From NCBI GenBank assembly GCA_017507285.1, contig JAFWBF010000154.1:1-17143 (forward strand): a DNA stretch of 17,143 nucleotides, in the 5' to 3' direction. The stretch is from Bacteroidales bacterium. GTDB lineage: Bacteria > Bacteroidota > Bacteroidia > Bacteroidales > P3. A program made the translations under genes and the position numbers. Every line of letters starts with the position of its first letter. Positions within the stretch are counted from its first letter, which is position 1. Below the pieces are notes generated by a model that worked only from the letters and a program-made list of their open reading frames with translations, was not told the DNA's origin and did not search any database. Shown here one piece after another: positions 6,027-13,981 of this stretch.

Positions 6027-8606
6027 CTAATATACCATGCTTTCGTCGCTTTCCATATCCATGTTTTCTTGTTGGCGTTTGTTCATCTTCAATCCGTTGT
6101 TGATTTTGTACGAGAAGCCGATGGTTACGTATGGGCTTAGGCGTTTGCTCGTAGATATTCTGTTCATCTGTTCGGTGTAAGTCTCGTGTCCCCAACCGCC
6201 GGTGCAAAGCACATCGCTTACTCGTATGCTTATAGTACCTCGTTTGTCCAAAACATCTTTCTTCATGGCCAGGTCAAACCAATAGCTTGCATCCATACGT
6301 GTTTGCAGGTCAAGCCATGGAGCACGATATTGTCCCGAAAGTTGCACTGTCCAACTCTTAGGCAATGTCATATAGCTCGATAGCTTACCGCTCCACAAGA
6401 AATCTTCGTAGCTTTCGTTGTTGAGCAGTTCGGTACCTTCTATTTTGCTGTTGTATAGGTTGATGCTTGCATTAACTTTCCACCATTTGGTTATTTGGTA
6501 GTCAACAATAAATTCCAATCCGTAGTTTACACCTGTACTTAAGTTTTGCCATGTACTAGCCCAATATCCGTCGTATTCGGGGTTGTAAGGCATCCATGGC
6601 GAGTAGTGTTCGGCACTGGCCATATCCCATACAAAGCCGTAGCGAGTCATCATATTGTTGGTTTGACGGAAGTAGGCCGATGAGAATATGTTTACATTTT
6701 TTATGCCCAAATTGTAGCTTAGCTCTATGGCGTTGGTAAACTCAGGGTCAAGGTTGGGATTGCCAAAGGATAGTTGTTGTCCTTCGCGTACATCAAGGTA
6801 AGGGTTTAAGTCCCAGAAGTGTGGGCGACGTACACGACGTGAGTACGAAAGTTGCACACTTTGATCCTTGTTGATGTCGTACGATAGATGCAGGGTAGGG
6901 TATAGTTCCCAATATTGTTTTACAATCTCTGCTGTTTGTGGGTGGTTGATGTCTTTACCATTCATGTCGGTATATTCGAGTCGTAGACCTCCTTGTATGG
7001 TGAAACCTTCAAACACGGAGCCTCCCATAGTGGCGTATGCAGCATGTATATGTTGTGCATAGTTGAAATGTGTTGATGATATATCGTCGCGGAATCTGTG
7101 TAATAATCCTGTGCTATCGTATTCTGTGCGGAAGTATTCGGCATTTTGGTCGGGCCAGTCCATACGGCCTTCATAGCCTGTTTCCAACAGCCATCCAAAT
7201 TCAAAAGGATGTACATAGTTCAGCTTAATGTTTAGTGCTTGATGTTGGTTTAGGGTTACAGCTTCTCTACGGTAGTAGTTTTCGAGGCTTGCCATTGGAT
7301 CGGGATACAATTGTTCTTGCAAACCATCGCCTTTGCGTTGGCGTGTGCTGAAGGTAGCATCAAGGGTAAGTAAGCGATCTTTTTCATCAAACTTCTTGGT
7401 ATAGTTTATGCTGAACGAGTTGTTTATATTGTTGTTGTGGTTGGTATCAGTTTGGGTATAATCCATAAATCCATTGCTGAATATGTCGTTCGATATAATG
7501 TTGCTCATGCGGGTACGCTTTCCTCCGCGTATCTGGTATGAGAATAGTATGCTGTTTTGCTTGTTGATATAGTATTCCATGCCTATCTTCATCGAACCCA
7601 TGTAGTTGCGGTTTATATTGTAGTTGTCAATGCTGTCGTGGCTTATAGTTTGTCCGTTTCTTAGGCGTTCCACTTCAGAGTGTCCCATGCTTCCGCGGCT
7701 ACGCATACCGGCATCGGCCGAGAAGAAGATATTGTATTTTTCGGTGCTGTAGTTTAGGTTTACCGATCCCATGGTGGTAGGGATTATAGAAGGGAGAATG
7801 TCGCTTGGGTAGTTGCTTCCAAGGAAAGCAAACGGTGTGCCGACGTTTAGGTTTACTACTCCGTTCAATCCTAATGCTGAGGAGGAGCGTTCTTTAAGTT
7901 TGATATTTATAATACCGCTCATACCTTCGGGATCGTATTTGGCCGAGGGGTTGGTTATTACTTCTACATTTTCGATAGTGGTGGCAGGTATTTGTTCCAA
8001 TAGCGATGAGAGGTCACTACCCATAAGTTCGTAGGGCTTGCCGTCGATAAGTACTTTTACATTGGTGCTTCCTCTTAGGCTTACGTTGCCATCGTTATCC
8101 ACTGTTACGCTTGGAACGTTTTCTAATACATCAGTAGCAGTTCCTCCGCCCGTAACAATGTTTTTGTCTACATTAACCACTCGCTTGTCCAATTTGTATT
8201 CAACCATCGAACGTTCGGCCACTACTCTGGCTTCTTGTAATGTGGTGGCATTGGTTTTAAGTTCTATTTTGCCCACATTTACATTGGCTTTCTTTTGTGT
8301 CAATTGTAGTGTTTGTGGGTGGTAGTAGGTTTCGTAGCCCATAAATGAAACCCTAAGGATATATTTACCAAGGGGAACATTGTTTATCATAAAGTTGCCG
8401 TTGGCTCCGGTTACAGTGCCGTTTACCATCGAAGAGTCGGTTACTTTAAGCAATGCCACTGTGGCATATTCCACTGCTTGTCCGTTGGACGATTCAATAA
8501 CTTTGCCACTTACTTTTCCCTGCATGGGCTTTTTGGCTTGACTGTATGCACTGCTTACTGCAAGGCACAGTACTAAACTTAGTGCTAATGTGATTCTTTT
8601 TTGCAT
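6027..8606 (-). CDS. TonB-receptor-like outer-membrane beta-barrel protein with carboxypeptidase-regulatory-like domain
   Basis: The 859-residue protein starts with a Sec signal peptide (about 1-23, cut near AYSQA). A carboxypeptidase-regulatory-like beta-sandwich follows (about 31-117, GKVSGKVIES to GKIEL). Next comes a TonB-receptor plug (about 135-237) with VSLRGSTNVKVLIDGKP (175-191) and NPSAKYDPEGMSGIINIKLK (219-238). The remaining 620 residues are alternating aromatic strands of a large barrel, of the kind filed as outer-membrane beta-barrel family 3. It should sit in the outer membrane and may import a ligand with TonB energy. I see no clear TonB box, no SusD partner and no linked enzymes, so the substrate cannot be named. 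The length fits the family. It stands alone, between its own terminator and the sigma-factor terminator. Confidence 0.88.
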   Translation of the reverse strand: MQKRITLALSLVLCLAVSSAYSQAKKPMQGKVSGKVIESSNGQAVEYATVALLKVTDSSMVNGTVTGANGNFMINNVPLGKYILRVSFMGYETYYHPQTLQLTQKKANVNVGKIELKTNATTLQEARVVAERSMVEYKLDKRVVNVDKNIVTGGGTATDVLENVPSVTVDNDGNVSLRGSTNVKVLIDGKPYELMGSDLSSLLEQIPATTIENVEVITNPSAKYDPEGMSGIINIKLKERSSSALGLNGVVNLNVGTPFAFLGSNYPSDILPSIIPTTMGSVNLNYSTEKYNIFFSADAGMRSRGSMGHSEVERLRNGQTISHDSIDNYNINRNYMGSMKIGMEYYINKQNSILFSYQIRGGKRTRMSNIISNDIFSNGFMDYTQTDTNHNNNINNSFSINYTKKFDEKDRLLTLDATFSTRQRKGDGLQEQLYPDPMASLENYYRREAVTLNQHQALNIKLNYVHPFEFGWLLETGYEGRMDWPDQNAEYFRTEYDSTGLLHRFRDDISSTHFNYAQHIHAAYATMGGSVFEGFTIQGGLRLEYTDMNGKDINHPQTAEIVKQYWELYPTLHLSYDINKDQSVQLSYSRRVRRPHFWDLNPYLDVREGQQLSFGNPNLDPEFTNAIELSYNLGIKNVNIFSSAYFRQTNNMMTRYGFVWDMASAEHYSPWMPYNPEYDGYWASTWQNLSTGVNYGLEFIVDYQITKWWKVNASINLYNSKIEGTELLNNESYEDFLWSGKLSSYMTLPKSWTVQLSGQYRAPWLDLQTRMDASYWFDLAMKKDVLDKRGTISIRVSDVLCTGGWGHETYTEQMNRISTSKRLSPYVTIGFSYKINNGLKMNKRQQENMDMESDESMVY

Positions 8607-8771
8607 TTCTGATATATCTTTCTTATTAATCTACATAATTGTATTAGTATAAAAAAAGCGAAAAACTTTCGTTTTTGAATATAAAAAAATCTACTTTTTA
8701 TTTGTTTTTATACTTGGTGTTTAAAGTACATTAAGTCTTGCTCAAAAACAATACCGGTAATAGCCAATCAA

Positions 8772-8885
8772 AATGTCATGAGGCTTGACATTCCAAACTC
8801 CCACATTTGGGTATGCTAAACCTAAGGGTTGCGTGTCAAAAGTATGGCACTTTTGGGTCGTAAACCACAGGATTGTGGATGATAG
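8772..8885. repeat. row of five small inverted repeats with loose 22-bp spacing
   Basis: Successive short palindromes are ATGTCA/TGACAT (8773-8791), CCCA/TGGG (8800-8811), AACC/GGTT (8819-8830), CAAAAGT/ACTTTTG (8837-8855) and CCACA/TGTGG (8865-8878). Their centres lie about 19-26 bases apart. Four consecutive blocks of 20-24 bases begin with AAAC or AAAA (8795, 8818, 8838, 8862). The pattern resembles the sharper arrays at 5353-5765 and 13835-13944, but each stem here is short and could arise by chance. Confidence 0.4.
8837..8844 (-). promoter_or_regulatory. weak -7 candidate for the outer-membrane protein gene
   Basis: On the minus strand this reads TACTTTTG, which fits TAnnTTTG. No TTTG occurs at the right distance upstream, the leader would be about 225 bases, and the site lies inside one of the small inverted repeats. 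It is the best match I found in the gap. Confidence 0.2.
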
Positions 8886-8898
8886 ACCACCGAATAGC

Positions 8899-8929
8899 AA
8901 AAAAGTCGCTTTTAATTAAAAAAGCGACT
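8899..8929 (-). terminator. intrinsic terminator of rpoD
   Basis: AGTCGCTTTT (8904-8913) pairs with AAAAGCGACT (8920-8929) around the loop AATTAA. On the minus strand the stem is followed by a run of six T (8899-8904). It begins 36 bases past the rpoD stop. Confidence 0.85.
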
Positions 8930-8965
8930 CAATCAATATTCTATAACCATTAAAAATAGGGGAAT

Positions 8966-9826
8966 TTACAAATATGCTTTTAGGTTTTTGCTTTTAGAAC
9001 TTGTCTTCAAACGTTTCAAACCTTTTTCCTTTATTTGTCTTACACGTTCGCGTGTAAGGTTGAATTTCATTGCAATCTCATCAAGTGATAATGCGTGTGG
9101 AATACCTATACCGTAATACATCTTTATCACATCGCGTTCGCAATCGGTAAGTGTTGCCAACGAACGTTCGATTTCCAAACTAAGGCTTTCTTGCATAAGG
9201 GCATCATCGGTCGATGGGGTATCTTCGTTTGGCAATACATCCACAAAATTTACATCTTCGTCTGTAGCCAACGGAGCATCTATTGATATATGGCGTCCTG
9301 ATATGCCTAAAATATTTTTGATTTTATCTTGTGGTATATCCAACAACTCGGCCAACTCTTCTTCTGATGGCGGACGTTCCAACTCTTGTTCCAATTTACT
9401 TATCTCTTTCTTTAGTTTGTTCAATGCACCAAGTTGGTTGGAGGGTAGGCGTACTATGCGACTATTTTCGGCAATGGCTTGCAATATGCTTTGGCGTATC
9501 CACCATACGGCGTAGGATATAAACTTAAATCCGCGTGTTTCGTCAAAACGTTTGGCTGCTTTGATAAGTCCAACATTGCCTTCGTTTATAAGGTCGGGAA
9601 GCGACAAGCCTTGGTTTTGATATTGCTTAGCCACACTTACAACAAATCTTAGATTGGCTTTCGTTAGTCTGTCCAATGCTGCTTGATCACCGTTTTTGAT
9701 ACGTTGTGCCAATTGAACCTCTTCCTCCGGCGTAAGCAATTCCTCACTACAAATATCTTGTAGGTATTTGTCCAACGATTTAATATCGCGGTTGGTGATA
9801 GAATGGCTGATTTTTAATTGTCTCAT
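8966..9826 (-). CDS. rpoD: primary RNA polymerase sigma factor (sigma70 family)
   Basis: This is the housekeeping sigma factor that directs RNA polymerase to TTTG/TAnnTTTG promoters. At 286 residues it lacks region 1.1 and the long non-conserved insert of E. coli sigma70, as is normal for Bacteroidota. Region 1.2 covers about 15-47. Region 2 contains LRFVVSVAKQYQNQGLSLPDLI (59-80), the core-binding stretch, and AAKRFDETRGFKFISYAVWWI (90-110), the -10 recognition and melting helix. Region 3 covers about 130-180. Region 4.2 ends with the helix-turn-helix SLDEIAMKFNLTRERVRQI (247-265). All regions are intact. It is monocistronic, with its own terminator, and is divergent from the CPBP protease gene. 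Confidence 0.95.
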   Translation of the reverse strand: MRQLKISHSITNRDIKSLDKYLQDICSEELLTPEEEVQLAQRIKNGDQAALDRLTKANLRFVVSVAKQYQNQGLSLPDLINEGNVGLIKAAKRFDETRGFKFISYAVWWIRQSILQAIAENSRIVRLPSNQLGALNKLKKEISKLEQELERPPSEEELAELLDIPQDKIKNILGISGRHISIDAPLATDEDVNFVDVLPNEDTPSTDDALMQESLSLEIERSLATLTDCERDVIKMYYGIGIPHALSLDEIAMKFNLTRERVRQIKEKGLKRLKTSSKSKNLKAYL

Positions 9827-10210
9827 ATATCAATATTTTTTATTTATTACAATGTAAAAAATGCGAATCAAAACGACTCCAATATCTTTAATTCAAACAA
9901 GAAATATATTTTATTTATCGTATTCTGTCGAAAAAGGTTACATTATTGTGACACTTTTTCCAAATAATCATTTCAATGAAAAGTAATTTCGTATTAACAC
10001 GGAGAATAAAAATTTATTGTATGATAACCGTTGAAAAAATCATAAAATGTGATTTTAATTTGAATGTTACTATCTATTAGTATATAATATCTTGAAAAAC
10101 TTACGTTTGTTATCAAAAAAAAATGTATCTTTGCACTTATTAGCCGAATAATTATATGGAGAGGAATGCTCCAAATATCAACAGATTAATAATGTAAAAG
10201 TATATAGAAA
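9827..10210. other. A/T-rich divergent intergenic region between rpoD and the CPBP protease gene
   Basis: This 384-bp gap has no reading frame or RNA gene that I can see. It holds the rightward protease promoter near its right end. About 105-135 bases upstream of rpoD lies an imperfect hairpin (9930-9960) pairing GAAAAAG with CTTTTTC around TTACA-TTAT-TGTGA. I found no full consensus promoter facing rpoD. Confidence 0.5.
10106..10133 (+). promoter_or_regulatory. Bacteroidetes-type promoter of the CPBP protease gene
   Basis: TTTG (10106-10109) and TATCTTTG (10126-10133) match the consensus elements. The -7 element and the following GCA are typical, but the 16-base spacing is a little short. 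Transcription would begin near 10140, giving a leader of about 70 bases that includes a small TGGAG/CTCCA hairpin (10157-10173). Confidence 0.55.
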
Positions 10211-11134
10211 ATGAAGTTTTATCAGTATTTTATGGGAGTAAAACCATACATGCAGTTGTTGGCATTACTTATAATGTCGGTGGTGTTTCTTATTATAGGT
10301 TCGTTTGTGTCGGCGTTGTTTATGCCTCTCTTTGTTCCGATTGACGATATTATGAACGGTGGTGTTGAGGTTTTCAATAGCAATGTTTCTTTTATGCGTT
10401 TTTTGCAGGGAAGTACACAGATTTGTTATATGCTTGTACCCTCGTTATTGTTTGGAATGATGTTTCATGAGCGTATTACCAAATTTTTCAAGTTGCGATT
10501 TTCGCATAAACATATTGTAATTACTATTTGTGGTATGTTTACTTTTGTAGCTATGATTCCTTTTGTTGATGTTCTTACCACATGGAATAATTCTATGCAT
10601 CTACCCGAGTCTATGGCATCTTGGGAAACTTATATTCGAGAGATGGGTTTGGCATCGGAGGCTATGGTGGAAATGTTTCTTACTGAAAAGGGTGGTATAG
10701 GTATATTTGTTGCAAACATGGTGGTTATGGCTCTGATACCTGCAGTATGTGAAGAGTTTATATTTCGAGGTGCAATTCAGCAGACGTGTGCCAAATGGTT
10801 CTGTAATCATCATGTGGCTATATTGATTACGGCTGCAGTATTTAGTATTATACATTTCGATTTGTTCAATTTTATTCCTCGATTTGTTATGGGGGGGGTA
10901 CTCGGATATCTGTTCTACTACAGTGGTAGCATTTGGACATCGGTGTTTGTTCATTTTGTAAACAATGGACTCATAGTGGTGCTATATCACTTTTTTGGCT
11001 ATAGTGCTACCGATACAGTGAACTTTGATAGTACTGCGTTGAATATTATTTCGATAGTTTTAAGTATAGTAGCAAGTACACTGCTGATGTATGCCGGTAT
11101 ACGTTCGATGAAAAAGACTTCCATGGTTGAGTAA
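10211..11134 (+). CDS. CPBP (ABI) family intramembrane metalloprotease
   Basis: This 307-residue polytopic inner-membrane protein has about eight hydrophobic segments. The CPBP/ABI signature is complete: Glu181-Glu182 with Arg186 in EEFIFRG, His215 in FSIIHFD and His248 followed by Asn251-Asn252 in HFVNN. These residues build the metal-dependent active site of the Rce1-like fold. Family members cleave prenylated or other membrane proteins, and some bacterial ones process peptides or give bacteriocin immunity. The substrate here cannot be told, and no bacteriocin gene is nearby. It has its own promoter and shares a terminator with tig, which converges on it. A run of eight G (10891-10898) lies in codons 228-231, between the two catalytic histidines; slippage there would remove His248. 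Confidence 0.9.
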   Translation: MKFYQYFMGVKPYMQLLALLIMSVVFLIIGSFVSALFMPLFVPIDDIMNGGVEVFNSNVSFMRFLQGSTQICYMLVPSLLFGMMFHERITKFFKLRFSHKHIVITICGMFTFVAMIPFVDVLTTWNNSMHLPESMASWETYIREMGLASEAMVEMFLTEKGGIGIFVANMVVMALIPAVCEEFIFRGAIQQTCAKWFCNHHVAILITAAVFSIIHFDLFNFIPRFVMGGVLGYLFYYSGSIWTSVFVHFVNNGLIVVLYHFFGYSATDTVNFDSTALNIISIVLSIVASTLLMYAGIRSMKKTSMVE

Positions 11135-11174
11135 CTACAATAAAAGTTGAAATGTACTTAGGTGAACAAGTGAT

Positions 11175-11215
11175 ACAAAAAAAGAGCAACGAAAAACCGT
11201 TGCTCTTTTTTTTGT
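11175..11215. terminator. bidirectional terminator between the CPBP protease gene and tig
   Basis: GAGCAACG (11184-11191) pairs with CGTTGCTC (11198-11205) around AAAAAC. Seven A precede and eight T follow, so the stem extends by A-T pairs and gives a T tract on both strands. It sits between the convergent stops at 11134 and 11234. Confidence 0.92.
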
Positions 11216-11233
11216 ATTGTAAAAATACAATCA

Positions 11234-12583
11234 TTATTTATTGCGCTCGGCAAATTCCTTTATAGTTATTTTTTCTACTTCAGGTTTTATTTGTTCGTTC
11301 AACAGTGCAAACATCTTGTCTGAATATATCTTTTCGTATATTTGTCCTACATTGTTTCTGTCTTGAGCTATGCTTCGGGCTGCTTTTTCAATACGTTCGT
11401 CATAAGCCTTTTCGTCTTCATCTTCTTTGCGAAGGTCGTGAGCTGTCATGATACCTTTTACATAGTCAACAACTTCATTTTGGGTTGGGTCGATATCTTT
11501 GATTTTTCTTATTTGAGCTTCGATAAATTCCCATTTTATTGCAGGTAAGTATTTTTCTTCCCATTCGGCCTTAACAGTATCAATGGTAACATCTTTTTCG
11601 CCTCTCGAAGCTATCCAACGTTGGATAAATTCAGTAGGTATTTCGGCCGAGAATTGTTCGATAAGTGCTTTGCGTACTTCTACGTTGAACAGCATTTGAG
11701 TTTGCTCGTTATATGCTTTTTCTGCCTCTTTCTTCAAAAGTTTCTTGAAAGTGTCCACGTCTTTTACTTCTTCTTTTGGGAACATTTTCTTGAATAGTTC
11801 TTCATTTACTTCATGAGGAGTTATGCGTGATATGCCACTTAGTGTAAGCTCAACATCCGATTTGAATTTCTTGGCAATTTCTTTTTCCAAGCGGAATGAC
11901 TTTTCGATAGTTTCGGCATCCAATGCTTTTCCTGCATTGAAAACTATTTTGTCTTCAGCTTTCTTTCCAATGAATTGTTGTTTGATGTCGTTATTTTTTA
12001 TTTTAGCAACATCCATTGAAATGAAAGTGTTTACACCACCTTCTTTGGCATTGCCATCTTTGTCAAGTTCTACTGCTTTGCCATATACATAATCAGATTC
12101 TTCTACTGTTTCGGGAGTTTCAAACTTACCATAGCGTTGAGCTATATCGGTTATTTGTTCGTCTATGTCTTTCGAAGAAACTTTTATCTGAGTCATTTTC
12201 ACTCCTAGTTCATTCCATTTGATTTCTACTTGAGGCATAAGAGCAGCATCAAAATAGAAAACAAAGTCGGTATTATCAAAGTCTATTTCGCCTGTCTTTT
12301 CGTCGTTGGAGAGGGGTGAACCTACTATTTCCAATTTTTCATCTTCGATATATTTATACAACGATTCGGACAATATACCTTGTACTTCGTCGGCAACAAT
12401 AGCTTTTTGGTACATTTTCTTTATCAAAGGAAGGGGCGCCATTCCTTTACGGAAACCGGGAACTACTGCTTTCTTTTGATATTCTTTTAGTTGTTTGCCT
12501 ACTTTCTCTTTATAATCGCTTTCGCTTATTTCCACTTTCAACAAAAGCTCCAATTCGCTAATGTTTTCTTTTGTAATATTCAT
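11234..12583 (-). CDS. tig: trigger factor, ribosome-associated chaperone
   Basis: Trigger factor docks at the ribosome exit tunnel and holds nascent chains. The 449-residue protein has an N-terminal ribosome-binding domain (about 1-115) with the signature loop VPGFRKGMAPLPLI (41-54), which contacts protein L23. A middle domain in the FKBP position (about 150-240) is weakly conserved, as is usual in Bacteroidota. A long, charged, helical C-terminal chaperone domain follows (about 260-449). The length is normal. In Bacteroides relatives tig is followed by clpP and clpX. Here a terminator lies directly downstream and the next gene is on the other strand, so that linkage is lost. Expression is probably from the -7 element at 12642-12649. 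Confidence 0.93.
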   Translation of the reverse strand: MNITKENISELELLLKVEISESDYKEKVGKQLKEYQKKAVVPGFRKGMAPLPLIKKMYQKAIVADEVQGILSESLYKYIEDEKLEIVGSPLSNDEKTGEIDFDNTDFVFYFDAALMPQVEIKWNELGVKMTQIKVSSKDIDEQITDIAQRYGKFETPETVEESDYVYGKAVELDKDGNAKEGGVNTFISMDVAKIKNNDIKQQFIGKKAEDKIVFNAGKALDAETIEKSFRLEKEIAKKFKSDVELTLSGISRITPHEVNEELFKKMFPKEEVKDVDTFKKLLKKEAEKAYNEQTQMLFNVEVRKALIEQFSAEIPTEFIQRWIASRGEKDVTIDTVKAEWEEKYLPAIKWEFIEAQIRKIKDIDPTQNEVVDYVKGIMTAHDLRKEDEDEKAYDERIEKAARSIAQDRNNVGQIYEKIYSDKMFALLNEQIKPEVEKITIKEFAERNK

Positions 12584-12641
12584 ACTTATATAATATTTAA
12601 CCTATTGATATTTACATTAATAACATTTTTATCAGAATTTG

Positions 12642-12649
12642 CAAAGTTA
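12642..12649 (-). promoter_or_regulatory. -7 element of the tig promoter
   Basis: On the minus strand this reads TAACTTTG, a full match to TAnnTTTG, placing the transcript start near 12635, about 50 bases before the tig ATG. I found no clear TTTG at -33. Confidence 0.45.
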
Positions 12650-12707
12650 CACAAAATAATTGATATAGAAGCATAAATGTATCTATTATTTTTTATTTTG
12701 CTGATAT

Positions 12708-13742
12708 TTAGAATCCTAAGTCTAAACTTTTAAGAAACTTCTTATACTCGCTGTTTATGTCGGGTGGAGTATCTTTTGTGCTTTTTATTTGTGTACGCCT
12801 TGAGGCAAATATGCCTAATCCGCCATTGATGTTGGAAAATGTAGGTCGTTCTTGTACTATAGTGTTTGGCGGAGCACTTATACTCATATAGTTGGAGAGC
12901 GTTTCGTCGCCAGCATATATGTATATTTGTACACTATCCAAAATTGTTCGTATGATATTTTCGTTGGCTATAGGACCTATTTTTTCTTTTAGCTGTGCAC
13001 CAAAGTTTGTACGTGTAAAGGAGCCTTGCATATAGGTGGAATTGTTGCTGTTGCGTTGTACACTGCCTTCGATATCTACATATTTTACTTCCATATTGCC
13101 CTCTGTACCTTCGAGGTAGAAAAATCGTACCACAGGTTGAAACACACGGGCAATTTTTTTATCGTCAACTTTCCATTTCACTATGGCTGTGCGGTTATTA
13201 GGGTTGCCTTGGTTGAATTGGAAACGATTGTCGGGTTTGGTTACCTCTATGCCCGAACCTATAATAAAAGTTTCGGAGGTTACACATACACCTGTTTTGC
13301 GGTTGAGGATTCTAAGTTCGTATATCCTATCAATGTCGGGAATAAACTTGTCCTTGGTTCTACAATAATAAATAGGTTGTTGTGGAGCAAAGAAGGTGCC
13401 TTCGGGCTTGTTATCCAACATGGTGTAGGCAAATTCAAACTCACGACCTGTTTGTGATGTTTTTTGCATCATACCCTCTCTTTCTTCGGCAAACCATTCT
13501 ACGATTTTTACTTCAAGTTCATCCTCGGCATAGCACGAACTATCCATAATATGTGCATAATCGTAAGCATTGCCTTCGCCTAAAAAACATTTTTGAATAC
13601 GTATCCATGTGGTGTCGCAATCTTGATCCAACAAACCATATACCACCATGGTTTCTTTCCATTCGTCGTTGGGATTGAACTCGGTGCTGCACGAACCGAA
13701 AATAAATACTGCTGCAGTTATCAGTAACAAAAGTTTTTTCAT
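12708..13742 (-). CDS. DUF4249-like lipoprotein
   Basis: This 344-residue secreted protein has a lipoprotein signal: a basic Met-Lys-Lys start, a hydrophobic core, and the lipobox IFGSC with the lipidated Cys18. It should be anchored in the outer membrane or face the periplasm. The start of the mature part, ETMVVYGLLDQD (30-41) followed by beta-rich sequence, resembles DUF4249, a Bacteroidota-specific lipoprotein family often next to TonB receptors. This is from recollection and is not certain. No catalytic motif is visible. Here it stands alone: the upstream kinase operon ends 240 bases away, and it has its own -7 element. No molecular function can be assigned. Confidence 0.7.
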   Translation of the reverse strand: MKKLLLLITAAVFIFGSCSTEFNPNDEWKETMVVYGLLDQDCDTTWIRIQKCFLGEGNAYDYAHIMDSSCYAEDELEVKIVEWFAEEREGMMQKTSQTGREFEFAYTMLDNKPEGTFFAPQQPIYYCRTKDKFIPDIDRIYELRILNRKTGVCVTSETFIIGSGIEVTKPDNRFQFNQGNPNNRTAIVKWKVDDKKIARVFQPVVRFFYLEGTEGNMEVKYVDIEGSVQRNSNNSTYMQGSFTRTNFGAQLKEKIGPIANENIIRTILDSVQIYIYAGDETLSNYMSISAPPNTIVQERPTFSNINGGLGIFASRRTQIKSTKDTPPDINSEYKKFLKSLDLGF

Positions 13743-13773
13743 CTATTTCTTTTCTTAATTGTAAAATAATTTG

Positions 13774-13781
13774 CAAAGATA
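13774..13781 (-). promoter_or_regulatory. -7 element of the lipoprotein gene promoter
   Basis: On the minus strand this reads TATCTTTG, a full consensus match followed by GCA, about 31 bases before the ATG. A TTG lies about 22 bases farther upstream, within the range accepted for flavobacterial promoters. Confidence 0.55.
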
Positions 13782-13834
13782 CTATTTTTTTGTCAATCAT
13801 AAACAACAAAAAAAGTTAAGGGATATATTTTGCC

Positions 13835-13944
13835 ATGCTTTTATCTGCTTCAAAACTTCCTCCCGATGAAAGTTTGTCTCCCTCCCGAGGGAGTTTCAAC
13901 TACATCGGGAGGAAAATTTATCTGCATCACGATGAAATTTTCGA
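13835..13944. repeat. second 22-bp-period palindromic repeat array
   Basis: Four consecutive 22-bp units at 13857, 13879, 13901 and 13923, and a weaker one at 13835, line up in exact register. They share a core around CCCGATG or its inverse, followed by GAAA or TTT and ATC. TTCCTCCCGATG (13857-13868) is a perfect 12-bp inverted repeat of CATCGGGAGGAA (13903-13914). Between them lies the hairpin CTCCCT-CCCG-AGGGAG (13878-13893). The fourth unit holds CATC-AC-GATG. The array lies between the kinase stop and the lipoprotein promoter and may end kinase transcripts, though only a short T run follows it on the minus strand. Confidence 0.75.
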
Positions 13945-13981
13945 GCCTCATCAAAGGGTATTATTGGCTATTATAGTCATC

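Noticed and set aside
8651..8676. Hairpin AAAAAGCGAAA/TTTCGTTTTT as a terminator or operator near the outer-membrane protein start
   Set aside because: The stem is short, bulged and mostly A-T, and sits in the leader of the gene rather than past a stop; I could not assign it a role.
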